Positions 35,802-45,257 are shown, counted from the first letter of the stretch. The stretch is 64,000 nucleotides of DNA from Methylocystis heyeri (GCF_004802635.2 NZ_CP046052.1:1550001-1614000), one strand, 5' to 3'. Made by a program: numbers and translations. The notes: generated by a model from the sequence alone, not told the origin.

Positions 35802-36278
35802 TCAGCCTTTCGAGCCGCATTGCTTCCAATATTTATCCCAGGTCGCCTTGGGGTCCTTTTTCTTCTCGGCCTTGAATTGGGCGCGACACTTCTTCTCGAG
35901 CGCGGCTTTGTCCGGCTTGGAAGCCGGGGCCGGCGCGGCGCTTTCGGCCGCAGGAGCCGCCGGGGCGGCGGGGGCAGCCTCTGGCTTAGGCGCCTCTGCC
36001 TCTGTTTTAGGCTCAGGCGCAGGAACAGGCGCCGCGGCTTCGGGCGCCTCAGCCTTAGCCGCGGGGGCCCCGGTGGAGAGCTTGGCCTTGCAGGCCACGT
36101 AGAAATCCTGCCAGGGCTGGCCCGCCAGCTTGTTATCCGCCTTGGCGGCCTGATACTGCGTGGCGCATTCAGTCAACTCGGCTGTCTGCGCGCGCGCGTC
36201 GACAGCGCCAACGCTCACGAATGCAACCGAGAGAAAGCCCGCTGCCGCATTTACAACGGCGAGTCGACCGATCCACAT
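35802..36278 (-). CDS. Exported Pro/Ala-rich protein with two C-x-W-C motifs
   Basis: A 158-residue protein. ATG 36278 has AAGGAG eight bases upstream; signal peptide (IGRLAVVNAAAGFLSVAFVSV) cleaved around D-A-R-A-Q. A copy of motif ECATQYQAAKAD and WQDFYVACKAKL lies at the N-terminal end, then a flexible Pro/Ala/Glu-rich stretch of about 60 residues, then a second copy, KKCRAQFKAEKK and ATWDKYWKQCG. Each copy has two Cys about 25 residues apart, probably disulfide-linked, joined by the linker. No function is known to me. A strong hairpin follows the gene. Confidence 0.65.
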   Translation of the reverse strand: MWIGRLAVVNAAAGFLSVAFVSVGAVDARAQTAELTECATQYQAAKADNKLAGQPWQDFYVACKAKLSTGAPAAKAEAPEAAAPVPAPEPKTEAEAPKPEAAPAAPAAPAAESAAPAPASKPDKAALEKKCRAQFKAEKKKDPKATWDKYWKQCGSKG

Positions 36279-36393
36279 ATACAGTGCTCCTTGGATTTCA
36301 GCATCTTCGTTTATAAACGGAGGGATATCCGCGGGAAGTTGCGGCAGCAAAGTTTACGCCATTATGATAGAGAACCCAAAAAGGGCTAGAAAA

Positions 36394-37194
36394 ATGCTGC
36401 TTTTCCTTTGCCAGCTTCCGGTTTGGGAGGCAAGTCTTCTGCTGGTCGTGGCGCCGACGCTCATAGCCATGGCGGGCCCTGTCGTCGTGCGGCGAAGGGT
36501 CGATCTCCTCCGCCTGACCACCAACAATGAAATCGCCGGGTTCAAATTCGCGACGGTGGGAGTGATCTACGCCGTCATCCTCGCTTTCGCCATCGTGGCG
36601 GTATGGGAGCGCTACAGCGAAGCCGAGACTGCGACCACCAAGGAAGCCGGCGCCGCGGCGACGCTCTATCGTCTCGCCCAGGGGCCCGAACCCGCCGCCG
36701 TAGCGGCGCGGCAGGCGCTCACCGCCTATCTCGACTCGGCCATACGGGACGACTGGCCTGCCATGGCGGCTGAAACCGAGAGCCGCAAGACCACCGCGGC
36801 GCTCAATTCTCTCTACGACGCCATTCTGGCCCTGCCCGAAATCCTCCCGAGGAAAGCCGCCGCGGCGCCCGCGATGATCGGCGAACTCGACATCATAACC
36901 CAGGCGCGCCGCACCCGCCTGCATCTCTCGGAGGGCATCATTCCCTCAATGCTCTGGGGGATACTGGTCTGCGGCGCGCTCATGACCGTCGCCTTCACAT
37001 TCTTCTTTGGAACGGAGAATCTCTCCGCTCAGGTCGCGATGACGGGCATATTGTCGTCGATCGTGTTCATGGGATTGCTGGTCCTCGTCTCTTTCGACCA
37101 TCCCTTCACCGGTCCGGTGCACGCCAGCGCGCAACCGCTGCAAGCCGTGATCGACGACTTCGGTTCTGATTTGCTTAAGCATTCAAGAGAATGA
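36394..37194 (+). CDS. DUF4239 family membrane protein (bestrophin-like)
   Basis: A 266-residue integral membrane protein with four hydrophobic segments (LLLVVAPTLIAMAGPVVV, ATVGVIYAVILAFAIVAVW, MLWGILVCGALMTVAFTFFF, ILSSIVFMGLLVLVSF) and a large soluble middle (TLYRLAQGPEPAAVAA to LDIITQARRTRLHLSEG). This fits DUF4239, sometimes called bestrophin-like. ATG 36394 is preferred for AGGG nine bases upstream; ATG 36364 in frame is possible. A paralogue is at 60304-61050. The function of the family is unknown. Confidence 0.8.
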   Translation: MLLFLCQLPVWEASLLLVVAPTLIAMAGPVVVRRRVDLLRLTTNNEIAGFKFATVGVIYAVILAFAIVAVWERYSEAETATTKEAGAAATLYRLAQGPEPAAVAARQALTAYLDSAIRDDWPAMAAETESRKTTAALNSLYDAILALPEILPRKAAAAPAMIGELDIITQARRTRLHLSEGIIPSMLWGILVCGALMTVAFTFFFGTENLSAQVAMTGILSSIVFMGLLVLVSFDHPFTGPVHASAQPLQAVIDDFGSDLLKHSRE

Positions 37195-37337
37195 CGGCGG
37201 TCCCGGGTAGACACCCTCAGGCGAAGACCCTATTTTTCCTGCGTTGTCGAGCTTGAAGGCGGCGTCCGTCGCATTGTCGTCGGCGGCTGACGTCATTTTC
37301 GGCTTTCGCCGCAAAGGCAGATGAAAGGATCTGGTTG

Positions 37338-37550
37338 ATGAAGAAGTCCGTTGCTCTCGCGGCTCTCGCCTTTTTCGGCCTTGCAGCCTTCGCCACCGAG
37401 GCGGACGCTTACGTCTGTGCGCGCGGCCCTTATCGCGCCGGTTGCGCCGGCCCCCGCGGCGCCGTAGTCGCCCGTCGCCCCTACTATCGGCCGCACTATT
37501 ACCATCCCTACTATCGTGGCCCGGTCGTGGTTCACAGAAGATATTGGTGA
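37338..37550 (+). CDS. Small secreted Tyr/Arg/His-rich protein
   Basis: A 70-residue protein. Signal peptide MKKSVALAALAFFGLAAFA, then a mature part of about 45 residues rich in Tyr, Arg, His and Pro (ARRPYYRPHYYHPYYRGPVV) with two Cys (CARGPYRAGC). Such short proteins are common and unstudied in Hyphomicrobiales. AAAGGA lies about nine bases before the ATG. Confidence 0.7.
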   Translation: MKKSVALAALAFFGLAAFATEADAYVCARGPYRAGCAGPRGAVVARRPYYRPHYYHPYYRGPVVVHRRYW

Positions 37551-37706
37551 GTGCTGCGAGGCGCGCGCAAGCCCGTCGGCCAATCCCCTGAAAACACTGC
37601 GGCGGACCTGGCCATCAGCCTCGTCCGCCGCTTGGCTTTCGGGAGCGGCGCGCCCGCCGCGGGACGCAGTGGCGAGCATCCGACGTAAGAGCGATTGGAG
37701 CGGTTC

Positions 37707-38063
37707 ATGAACTACAGGACTGTCGTTTTCTCATTGCTTCTGAGTATTGCCATGACGTCTTCTCCGGCGTCCCTCGCCGCCGAAGACCCTGTTTTGAACA
37801 AGGCGATCGAACGGACCAAGGCCGCGCTCGCGGAGAAGGACGACGCCCATGCCTTCGTCGTACATCTGCGCAATGCGCTCAGATACGCCAACGACGCCTT
37901 TCACCACAGGGTCACCGGAAAAGACCTGGAGGCTCACAATCGTCTGGGGCGGGCTCGGCCGCATCTCAAGCAGGCCATCGTCGACGCCCGCATGCGCCGC
38001 CTCGACGGCGCGCACAACCAGGCCAAGGAAGCGCTCGAACATCTCGAGGCGGCAACCAAATAG
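37707..38063 (+). CDS. SmbP-like small metal-binding protein
   Basis: A 118-residue exported protein. ATG 37707 has GGAG seven bases upstream; signal peptide (VVFSLLLSIAMTSSPASLAA). The mature part is all-helical with regular His and Ala: HAFVVHLRNALRYANDAFHH, ARPHLKQAIVDARM, HNQAKEALEHLEAATK. The four-helix, His-rich pattern matches SmbP, a periplasmic metal-binding protein first described in nitrifiers. It precedes an M50 protease gene by 70 bp on the same strand. Confidence 0.65.
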   Translation: MNYRTVVFSLLLSIAMTSSPASLAAEDPVLNKAIERTKAALAEKDDAHAFVVHLRNALRYANDAFHHRVTGKDLEAHNRLGRARPHLKQAIVDARMRRLDGAHNQAKEALEHLEAATK

Positions 38064-38133
38064 AACAACACCCGTTTCGCCCGGCTTTCACGCCGGGCGC
38101 CGCGCCCTTCCACCTCCAACGCGCTGATGCATC

Positions 38134-39240
38134 ATGGGATGGTCAATCACTATCGGGCGGTTTGCGGGAACCGCCGTCCGCATTCATGTCACCTTCCTGC
38201 TGTTCCTGGCCTGGATCGGCTTCTCCGCCTTCGCGCGCGGAGGCGCCGCAGCGGCGCGCGAAAACGTGATCTTCATCATCGCGATCTTCACCTGCGTCGT
38301 GCTGCATGAGTTCGGCCACATATTGGTGGCGAAGCGCTTCGGCATCGACTCCAAGGAGGTCACGCTGCTGCCGATCGGAGGCGTCGCCGATATCAACAAA
38401 ATGCCCGAAAAGCCCTCTCAGGAACTGCTGATCGCGCTAGCGGGGCCGGCGGTGAATCTCGTGATAGCGGGAGTGTTGCTGCTGGGCGTGGACGCTATCA
38501 AGCCCGAGGCGCTCGCCCATCTCGACGATCCGGGGAGCGGTCTGCTCGGGCGGCTGGCCGTCACCAATATCTTTCTGGCCGTGTTCAACATGGTGCCGGC
38601 CTTTCCGATGGATGGCGGCAGGGTTTTGCATGCGGCCCTCGGTCTGTGGCTGGGAGAGATGCAGGCCACCAGGATAGCAGCCGCGATCGGCCAGGCCTTC
38701 GCCCTGTTGCTCGGTTTCCTCGGCCTCTTCGGCCATCCCATGCTGCTTTTCATCGCCCTTTTCATCTTCTTCGCGGCGTCCGGCGAGGCGCAGATGAGCC
38801 TTACGGCGCAAACCGCCCGAGGCGTGAAGGTCAGCGACGCGATGGAAACCCGCATCACGGCGATCGACCGCGGAGCCACCATAAGCGACGCGGTCGAAAT
38901 CCTGCTGGCTGCGCCGCAGGACAGCTTTCCCCTGGTCGATCAAAAAGGCGCGCTCGTCGGCATGTTGTCGCGCACCGATATCGTCGACGCGCTCAAGAGC
39001 GCTGCGCCGGATGCGCCGATTGCAGCCTTTGCGCAAAAGGATTTTCCGATCATCGGACCCGGCGAGACGCTGGACAAGGCGCTCGACAAGCTGAATGATG
39101 CGGCGGTCGTCGGCGTCGCCGGGGAAGACGGCGTATTGCAGGGGCTCGTTACCGGGCAATCCATCGCCGAGGTCATGCTGATCAAAGCGGCGCGACCAGA
39201 CTGGCGGTTCTCGCGACCGCCCAAAACGTCTCTCAGGTGA
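38134..39240 (+). CDS. Site-2 type membrane metalloprotease (M50) with two CBS domains
   Basis: A 368-residue membrane protein. The active site HEFGH (FTCVVLHEFGHILVAKRFG) and the third zinc ligand in FNMVPAFPMDGGRVL are intact. Helices surround these, and two CBS domains occupy about residues 230-350 (VSDAMETRITAIDRGATISDA, DSFPLVDQKGALVGMLSR, the later FPIIGPGETLDKALDKL). This is the Rip3-like/SpoIVFB group, in which CBS domains sense adenine nucleotides and control cleavage of membrane-bound regulators. The substrate is unknown. It is followed by a serine hydrolase and a P1 peptidase at 47 and 43 bp, which suggests an operon. Confidence 0.9.
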   Translation: MGWSITIGRFAGTAVRIHVTFLLFLAWIGFSAFARGGAAAARENVIFIIAIFTCVVLHEFGHILVAKRFGIDSKEVTLLPIGGVADINKMPEKPSQELLIALAGPAVNLVIAGVLLLGVDAIKPEALAHLDDPGSGLLGRLAVTNIFLAVFNMVPAFPMDGGRVLHAALGLWLGEMQATRIAAAIGQAFALLLGFLGLFGHPMLLFIALFIFFAASGEAQMSLTAQTARGVKVSDAMETRITAIDRGATISDAVEILLAAPQDSFPLVDQKGALVGMLSRTDIVDALKSAAPDAPIAAFAQKDFPIIGPGETLDKALDKLNDAAVVGVAGEDGVLQGLVTGQSIAEVMLIKAARPDWRFSRPPKTSLR

Positions 39241-39287
39241 TCCCTTCCATCCGCAACATTTTCACGCATATTTGCAGGAGTTCTTGA

Positions 39288-40457
39288 ATGCGCCGCCGCG
39301 ACTGTCTCGCCTCCCTCCTTCTTTGCCTCGGCCCCGCCCCCGCTTTCGCGGAGGAGCAAAGCGCAAGCCTGGACCAGCAACTCGAGGCGACCCGCGCCGA
39401 GCACGGCCTGCCCGCCATAGCCGCGGCGGTCGCCAAAAAAGGCGAGATCGTCGCTTCTGGCGCCGCGGGCGTGCGCGCCTACGGACGAAACGAAAAAGTC
39501 ACCGTCAACGACCGCTTTCACATCGGCTCCGACACCAAGGCCATGACCGCGACGCTCGCGGGAATGCTGGTCGACGAAGGCAAGCTGCGTTGGACGTCCA
39601 CGATCGGCGAAGTTCTCGGGGGCGAGATCCCGGGCATGAGGCCGAGGCTCGCCGGGGTTACGCTGGAGCAACTCCTTTCGCATTCGGGAGGGATTTCCCC
39701 GGACAACGACGAGATCCTCAGGCTCTATTTCAACCCCGACAATTTTCATTACGAAGCGCCCGAGATGCGCATTCGCGCAATCCGCGCCCTCAAGGCTCAC
39801 CTCCTCCGCACCCCCCCGGGCCTCGGATTCCATTACTCCAATTGCGGCTACATGATCGCCGGCGCGATGATCGAGAAAGCGGCCGGAGTCTCCTGGGAGG
39901 AGTTCCTCACCACCCGGCTCTATGCGCCTTTGAAGCTGACGACGGCGGGTATAGGCCCTCAGGCGACGACGGGCAGGTTCGACGCCGCCGTGGGCCATAA
40001 TCTGGACGACTCCGGCAAGATCACGCCCATGCCCTGGGGACCGGCGGCGGATCTTCCTCCGCTGGTGGGGCCGGCCGGCTGCGCTCACATGTCGGTGCTG
40101 GATTTCGCCCGCTGGGCGTCGTGGAACGCTTCGGGCGGCAAACGCGGTCCCGCGCTGGTGAAGCCCGAGACGCTGCTTGAAATTCATCGTCCGCGTATAA
40201 GCACCGGAAAATTGCCTAATGCGCGCCCCGGAACGCCGCAGGAAGGCGAATATGCGTTCGGCTGGGGCGTGATCAAATTCGACTGGACGGCAAATCCAGT
40301 GCTGACGCACAACGGCTCCAACTCGATGAACTTCGCCAAGGTCCTCGTCGACAAGAACAAGGATCTGGCGATAACCCTGACCACGAACATCGCCGGGAAA
40401 AGGGCGGAAGACGCGCTCCTTAGGCTTCAACAGGCGCTCTATCTGAAATACGCCTAA
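39288..40457 (+). CDS. Serine beta-lactamase-fold hydrolase (class C/DAP-like)
   Basis: A 389-residue exported protein, signal peptide LLLCLGPAPAFA. Active-site features are S-x-x-K in IGSDTKAMTATLAG, the Y-x-N in FHYSNCGYMIAGA, and HNGSN (in place of K-T-G) near the C terminus. The fold is shared by class C beta-lactamases, D-aminopeptidases and esterases, so the true substrate is open; it is not proven to give drug resistance. AGGAG lies seven bases before the ATG. It lies between the M50 protease and the P1 peptidase. Confidence 0.8.
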   Translation: MRRRDCLASLLLCLGPAPAFAEEQSASLDQQLEATRAEHGLPAIAAAVAKKGEIVASGAAGVRAYGRNEKVTVNDRFHIGSDTKAMTATLAGMLVDEGKLRWTSTIGEVLGGEIPGMRPRLAGVTLEQLLSHSGGISPDNDEILRLYFNPDNFHYEAPEMRIRAIRALKAHLLRTPPGLGFHYSNCGYMIAGAMIEKAAGVSWEEFLTTRLYAPLKLTTAGIGPQATTGRFDAAVGHNLDDSGKITPMPWGPAADLPPLVGPAGCAHMSVLDFARWASWNASGGKRGPALVKPETLLEIHRPRISTGKLPNARPGTPQEGEYAFGWGVIKFDWTANPVLTHNGSNSMNFAKVLVDKNKDLAITLTTNIAGKRAEDALLRLQQALYLKYA

Positions 40458-40500
40458 CGTTTTCGTCCGCGATCGCGCGCAGACCGAAAGGGACTCCGCC

Positions 40501-41514
40501 ATGACGACGCCGGCCAATCTCATCACCGACGTCGCCGGTCTCGCCGTCGGCAACGCCGAGGACCTGCGTGCGGCAACGGGCGTCACGGCCGTCGTGTTCG
40601 ACGAGGCCGCCACCGCATCGATAGCCATTCATGGCGGCGCGCCCGGCGTGCGCGACACCGCCCTGCTCGAACCCGAGATGACGGTCGAGCGCGTCGACGC
40701 ACTGGTTCTCTCCGGCGGCTCCGTCTACGGCCTCGACGCCATGGGCGGAACCCTCGCCCTCTTGCGAGAACGCAATCGTGGCTTCGCCATAGGAGACATG
40801 CGCGCGCCGATCGCGCCGGGCGCAATCCTGTTCGATCTGCTCAATGGCGGCGACAAGAACTGGGGCCGCATGCCCCCCTACTGGGAACTCGGCTATCAGG
40901 CCGCCGAAAATGCGTCGCGGCTGTTCCGGCTCGGCTCCGTCGGAGCCGGACTCGGGGCCAACACCGCCAATCTCAAGGGCGGCCTCGGTTCGGCGAGCGC
41001 GACCACTTCAAACGGCTACCGTGTCGGAGCCCTCGTCGCGGTGAACAGTCTGGGACAGGCGACCATCGGCGACAGCCCCCATTTCTGGGCGGCGCCCTTC
41101 GAGCGCGGTCAGGAATTCGGCGGCCTCGGCTGGCCGAAGGCCACTCCTTTTTCCGCTCTCGAACTGCGGCTTCAGACCGACCGGCTCGAAAACACCACGA
41201 TCGCAATCGTGGCGACGGACGCTCCGCTGACAAAGACGCAGGCCAAGCGACTCGCGGTGCAGGCGCATGACGGCATGGCGCACGCCCTGCGCCCCGCTCA
41301 TTCCGAGCTGGACGGAGATATTGTTTTCGCCGCTTCGACGGCGCGAAACGCCCGCCCGCCACAGTTCCGCGACCTCGCCGAAATCGGCATGATCGCGGCG
41401 GATACGCTGGCGAGAGCGATAGCTCGCGGCGTTTTTGAAGCGACCGCCCTATCCGTTGACGGCGCATTTCCGACATGGCGTGACCTTTTCGCCACACAGC
41501 AAGGGCTCGGCTGA
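40501..41514 (+). CDS. P1 family peptidase (DmpA/NylC-like)
   Basis: A 337-residue N-terminal nucleophile type peptidase. The motif LVLSGGSVYGLDAMGG near residue 75 and the region GAGLGANTANLKGGLGSAS match the P1 family, whose proenzymes cut themselves before a Ser or Thr to expose the catalytic residue. Relatives are the D-aminopeptidase DmpA and the nylon-oligomer hydrolase NylC. No signal peptide, so it is cytoplasmic. An AAAGGGA lies about eight bases upstream. The preceding gene encodes an exported serine hydrolase, so together they may process a small peptide or amide. Confidence 0.85.
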   Translation: MTTPANLITDVAGLAVGNAEDLRAATGVTAVVFDEAATASIAIHGGAPGVRDTALLEPEMTVERVDALVLSGGSVYGLDAMGGTLALLRERNRGFAIGDMRAPIAPGAILFDLLNGGDKNWGRMPPYWELGYQAAENASRLFRLGSVGAGLGANTANLKGGLGSASATTSNGYRVGALVAVNSLGQATIGDSPHFWAAPFERGQEFGGLGWPKATPFSALELRLQTDRLENTTIAIVATDAPLTKTQAKRLAVQAHDGMAHALRPAHSELDGDIVFAASTARNARPPQFRDLAEIGMIAADTLARAIARGVFEATALSVDGAFPTWRDLFATQQGLG

Positions 41515-41767
41515 GCGCCAGGCGCTCCTCTCCCGAGACAACCAAAATATATCAAAGCGTTATATGTATTTCACGACCGTTTTTGCGCTCCTTTGCGCAT
41601 AGGGCGGCGCATAAGCTTTAGGCAATCTGCTTAAGCTTTCCCTCTCTAGTTATAAAGAAAGCGTTACAGAGCATTAGGAACCGATAATTGTGTCCAAACC
41701 ACGGAATACCTAGTCCTTTTTCATCAGACAATTGAACGGTCAGCCGATTCCAAAGAAGGGTCAGCTC
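41515..41767. other. Porin promoter region with short repeats
   Basis: About 250 bp, AT-richer than its surroundings. GCGCATA occurs twice 12 bp apart (41597 and 41609), and AAGCTTT occurs twice 20 bp apart (41614 and 41634). These may be operator sites for the two-barrel porin downstream. No gene is seen. Confidence 0.4.
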
Positions 41768-44227
41768 ATGAAATCCCACAAGCCTGGATTGCTTCTATCC
41801 ACCAGCTTGCTCGCACTTATGACAATCAACGGCGCCGCAGGCGCGGCCGATCTCCCCTCCAAGAAACCGAGCGCGCCGCCGCCGCCGGCCTTCACCTGGG
41901 AAGGCGTATATGTCGGCGTTCACGCCGGCTATGGCTTCAACACTGTTTCCGAACAGGCGACCGATTATGTCCCGGGCTATTCCGGCTTCCTCAACCCGAT
42001 CGGGGTCAACGACCAGAACTCCTATTCGTCGCGCGGACCGCTGACCGGCTTTCAGTTCGGCTACAACAAGCAATATGGCCGCTTCGTGCTCGGCGGCGAA
42101 TGGGACCTCGACTACGCCGGGCAAAACACCAACAAAACCGTCTTCGGCGGCCTTGGGCTCGCCACCGGCGGTCCGATCCAGACCAATATCCAGGACAGCT
42201 TCCGCTGGTCCGCGCGCGCGCGCGCCGGTTACGCCGACGACCGCTCGCTCTATTACGTCACAGGCGGCCTGGTCAGCGGCGGAGCCAGCATCCGGCACAA
42301 TTACTGGAACGTCCCCGGCGTGACGCCTTACACCAGCGGGACAGATCTCAATAATACGCCCATCAATCCCTTCACCACCAGCAACTTCGGCGGCAGCGGA
42401 CAGTACAACGTCGAGCGCTTCGGCTGGAGCGTCGGCGCCGGCATCGAATACGCCTTCACCAATCAATGGTCGGCCAATGTCGAGTATCGACACAATGATT
42501 TCGGAACGGCGACGGTCAGCTCGAACCTGTTCCCAGGCCTGTCCTTCCGCGAACGCGCCTATGAAGATACTGTCCGCCTCGGCCTGAACTACCACACCGG
42601 CCTGCCCTTCTTCGTGACGACGCTGCCCGCGCAGGCTCCGGCCGAGCCGGCAAAGCAAGCGAGCGCGCCCGCCGCGCCCCCGCCCCCGCCGGACCCGAGC
42701 TTCATCGGCCGCCTCTATCACGCTTACGCCGACGAATGGGGTCTCGACGCTCCGATCGCGGACCCCAGCGCGCCGCCCAGCCGCCGCGCCTATTTCCCGC
42801 CGGCGCCGACGACGCAGCCGCCTTACCCCTTCACCGAATGGTCCTTCGGCGGATCGCAAGCCATCGGCGCGACGACGCCCAACTCGGTGGATGCGCCGCT
42901 GATGAAGGCGCTGAGCCCGACGCCGGCCGGCAAATGGCTGGAAGACAACCACATCCAGATCTACGGCTGGATCAACCCGGGCTTCAACATCAGCTCCGCG
43001 CGTTCGCTGCCCGGCACGCTGGTCGGCGGCAACGCCCCCGCCGCCTATGCCTATCAGCCTAACGTGTTCCAGCTCGACCAGGCGGTCGTCATCATCGAAC
43101 GCCTGCCCGACGAAGTGCAGAAAGACCATTGGGACTGGGGCTTCCGCCTCTCGCCGCTCTATGGCGAAACCTACCGCTACACCACGGCAGGCGGTCTCTG
43201 GAGCCAACAGCTGCAAAAGTGGAATCAGTTCGCCGGTTACGACATTCCGATGATGTATGGCGAACTTTACATTCCCAACATCTTCGAAGGCGCCAACATC
43301 CGCTTCGGCCGCTATATCTCGCTGCCCGACATCGAAGCGCAGCTCGCGCCGAACAATTACATGTACTCGCATTCGATGACCTATGGCTTCGACAACTACA
43401 CCAATACGGGCGTCGTGGCCTCGGTGCAGGTGACGAAGAACTTCATGCTGCAGGGCGGCCTTTCCATCGGCACGGAAGCCATGCCCTGGCAGGGTCGCCA
43501 CACCTTCCTGCCGCCGGTGCAGGGCGGCACGCTCTATCAGCCCGTGCCCGGCGTGTTTGCGGTGACGGGAACGCAGACTTATTACTCGGGGGCCGTCGAT
43601 CCGGGCCTGAAGCCGACCTTCACCGCCTGCGCGCGCTACCAGACCGACACCGCCTACGACAATATCTATCTCTGCATGAACGGCATCAACACCGGCACGT
43701 TCGGCTACAACAACCTTCAGTGGTACGGCGGCACCTACTACCACAAGTTCAACGACGACTGGCACATCTCGATCGAAGCCTGGCACATGCAGGAAAACAA
43801 TGTGCCCAACGTCAACAGCATAGTGAACTCGACCATCGGATTGACCGCTCCCAATCCGTTCTATTACATGGTCAACGCCCCCTATCTGGCGCAGTGCCCC
43901 GGAAATCCCAATCCGACCTGCACCGCTCAGGAATGGTCGACCCTGGCCTATCTGAACTACAAATTCTCGCCCATGGACAACCTTTCCTGGCGCGCGGAAT
44001 ATTTCGACGACATCAACGGCCAGCGCTCGGGAACCAAGACGGCCTATTTCAACTATGGAATGGGTTGGCAGCACTGGTTCTCGCCGACCATCGAGGTGCG
44101 GCCGGAAGTCGCCTTCTATCACTCGCTCCAGGCGCCGGCTTTCCAGACCGCGGCTCCCCTGCTCGGCGGCGTCGGCACCAAGAGCAATGTCACGGTCTTC
44201 TCGGCGGATCTGCTCTGGCACTTCTAG
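41768..44227 (+). CDS. Two-barrel outer-membrane protein: Omp25-like barrel fused to BBP2-type porin
   Basis: An 819-residue exported protein. The ATG at 41768 has AAGGG eight bases upstream. The signal peptide (LLLSTSLLALMTINGAAG) is followed by A-D-L-P-S-K-K-P. Residues about 27-290 are an Omp25-like barrel (FTWEGVYVGVHAGYGFN, FVLGGEWDLDYAG, RARAGYADDRSLYYVTGG, YAFTNQWSANVEYRHNDFG, VRLGLNYHTGLPF). A Pro/Ala linker leads to a conserved junction, DPSFIGRLYHAYADEWGLD, then a BBP2-type porin of about 500 residues with the strand IQIYGWINPGFNIS, FRLSPLYGETYRY, NIRFGRYISLPDIEA and a C-terminal strand ending DLLWHF. A close paralogue is at 47939. It is probably a wide-substrate or specific porin with an extra small barrel. 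Confidence 0.85.
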   Translation: MKSHKPGLLLSTSLLALMTINGAAGAADLPSKKPSAPPPPAFTWEGVYVGVHAGYGFNTVSEQATDYVPGYSGFLNPIGVNDQNSYSSRGPLTGFQFGYNKQYGRFVLGGEWDLDYAGQNTNKTVFGGLGLATGGPIQTNIQDSFRWSARARAGYADDRSLYYVTGGLVSGGASIRHNYWNVPGVTPYTSGTDLNNTPINPFTTSNFGGSGQYNVERFGWSVGAGIEYAFTNQWSANVEYRHNDFGTATVSSNLFPGLSFRERAYEDTVRLGLNYHTGLPFFVTTLPAQAPAEPAKQASAPAAPPPPPDPSFIGRLYHAYADEWGLDAPIADPSAPPSRRAYFPPAPTTQPPYPFTEWSFGGSQAIGATTPNSVDAPLMKALSPTPAGKWLEDNHIQIYGWINPGFNISSARSLPGTLVGGNAPAAYAYQPNVFQLDQAVVIIERLPDEVQKDHWDWGFRLSPLYGETYRYTTAGGLWSQQLQKWNQFAGYDIPMMYGELYIPNIFEGANIRFGRYISLPDIEAQLAPNNYMYSHSMTYGFDNYTNTGVVASVQVTKNFMLQGGLSIGTEAMPWQGRHTFLPPVQGGTLYQPVPGVFAVTGTQTYYSGAVDPGLKPTFTACARYQTDTAYDNIYLCMNGINTGTFGYNNLQWYGGTYYHKFNDDWHISIEAWHMQENNVPNVNSIVNSTIGLTAPNPFYYMVNAPYLAQCPGNPNPTCTAQEWSTLAYLNYKFSPMDNLSWRAEYFDDINGQRSGTKTAYFNYGMGWQHWFSPTIEVRPEVAFYHSLQAPAFQTAAPLLGGVGTKSNVTVFSADLLWHF

Positions 44228-44253
44228 TCCGGGGCGCCCCTGGACGGGAAAGA

Positions 44254-44277
44254 GGGGGCCGCCGAGGCCCCCTTTTT
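44254..44277 (+). terminator. Rho-independent terminator after the two-barrel porin
   Basis: GGGGGCC (44254-44260) pairs with GGCCCCC (44266-44272) around GCCGA and is followed by TTTTT. It lies 27 bp after the stop codon. Confidence 0.9.
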
Positions 44278-44558
44278 CTTGCGGCGAGGAGAAGCGACGC
44301 CATGCCGTTCGCCCGTCTGCGGCCTGAAGTCACGCTGAAAAACTCGTTTGTTTATGCTCCACAATATGCAAGCTTATATCGTCTCGCGCGCGTTCCGCGG
44401 ATGGAATCGTTCGAGCGATCAGTATTCGCGCCGACAAAGAAGTCTGAGCGCATTCCTCGTTCGCGTCAGCAGGACATCGTCTTGCAAAGACGCGACGGCG
44501 AACCCCTCCGGGAAGTTCTCGGGGCGACCGAAGTATTGATGACAACGCCCGCGCAGCA
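44278..44558. other. Intergenic region before the response regulator
   Basis: About 280 bp. Open frames on both strands here look like chance. It should hold the regulator promoter; I see no phased CATAAG boxes such as those at 20187-20236. Confidence 0.35.
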
Positions 44559-45257
44559 ATGAAAAAAGTTCTGATCGTGGACCCCGATGAAGCGTCGGTG
44601 AAGGTGTTGAAAAACGCATTCGTCGCCGAGGGATATGAAATTTCGCAAACCGGCTCGGGCGGCGAGGCCATCGTGCTTGCCGTTTCATGGCAGCCCGAAC
44701 TCGTGGTTCTGGACATCAACCTCCCCGACATCGACGGAAAGGAAGTCATCCGCGTATTGCGGAAGCATTCGCCCGTTGCGATCATCGCTGTTTCCTCGCG
44801 CGATTTCGAGGCGGAGAAAATCGCGACGCTGGATCTCGGCGCAAGAGATTTTGTGTGCAAGCCGATCAAGTTCGGGGAGCTCATGGCCCGGGCCCGCGCC
44901 GCCCTGAGAGAACGGGTCAGTTTCGAACCCGTTTCGCTGGTTTATCAGGTCGGATCCCTCGTCATCGACGCAGCGACGAGGACCGTGACCCTGAAAGGCC
45001 AGCATCTCAGATTCACCTCAAAGGAATTCGAGGTCCTGCATATTCTCGCAAGCGCCAATGGACGGGTCGTCACGCAGCGGCAATTGATCGAGCTGGTGTG
45101 GGGACCGGCCAATCCCGACAGCGTCCAATATTTGCGCGTGTTCATCGGACGACTGCGCGCCAAGATCGAGGACGATCCCGCCCAACCCAAATTGCTCGTC
45201 ACGGAACGGGGCGTGGGCTATCGGCTGATTCCCAGCGGACCTGTTCATTCGGAATGA
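44559..45257 (+). CDS. OmpR/KdpE-type response regulator
   Basis: A 232-residue complete regulator. The receiver has the acidic pair VDPDEAS, the phospho-acceptor Asp in LVVLDINLPDIDG and the conserved Lys in DFVCKPIKFGEL. The winged helix (LRFTSKEFEVLHILASANGR, LIELVWGP, YLRVFIGRLRAKIEDDP, GVGYRL) is closely similar to the receiver-less protein at 19686-20126, so the two may bind similar DNA. No cognate kinase is adjacent; a kinase could lie elsewhere. Its neighbour upstream is the two-barrel porin, a typical target of OmpR-like regulators, though the link is only positional. Confidence 0.88.
   Translation: MKKVLIVDPDEASVKVLKNAFVAEGYEISQTGSGGEAIVLAVSWQPELVVLDINLPDIDGKEVIRVLRKHSPVAIIAVSSRDFEAEKIATLDLGARDFVCKPIKFGELMARARAALRERVSFEPVSLVYQVGSLVIDAATRTVTLKGQHLRFTSKEFEVLHILASANGRVVTQRQLIELVWGPANPDSVQYLRVFIGRLRAKIEDDPAQPKLLVTERGVGYRLIPSGPVHSE

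Noticed and set aside
41795-44221. 808-codon minus-strand open frame
   Set aside because: It is the antisense of the two-barrel porin; the plus strand has a signal peptide, ribosome binding site, terminator and a paralogue. The same holds for 47924-50377.
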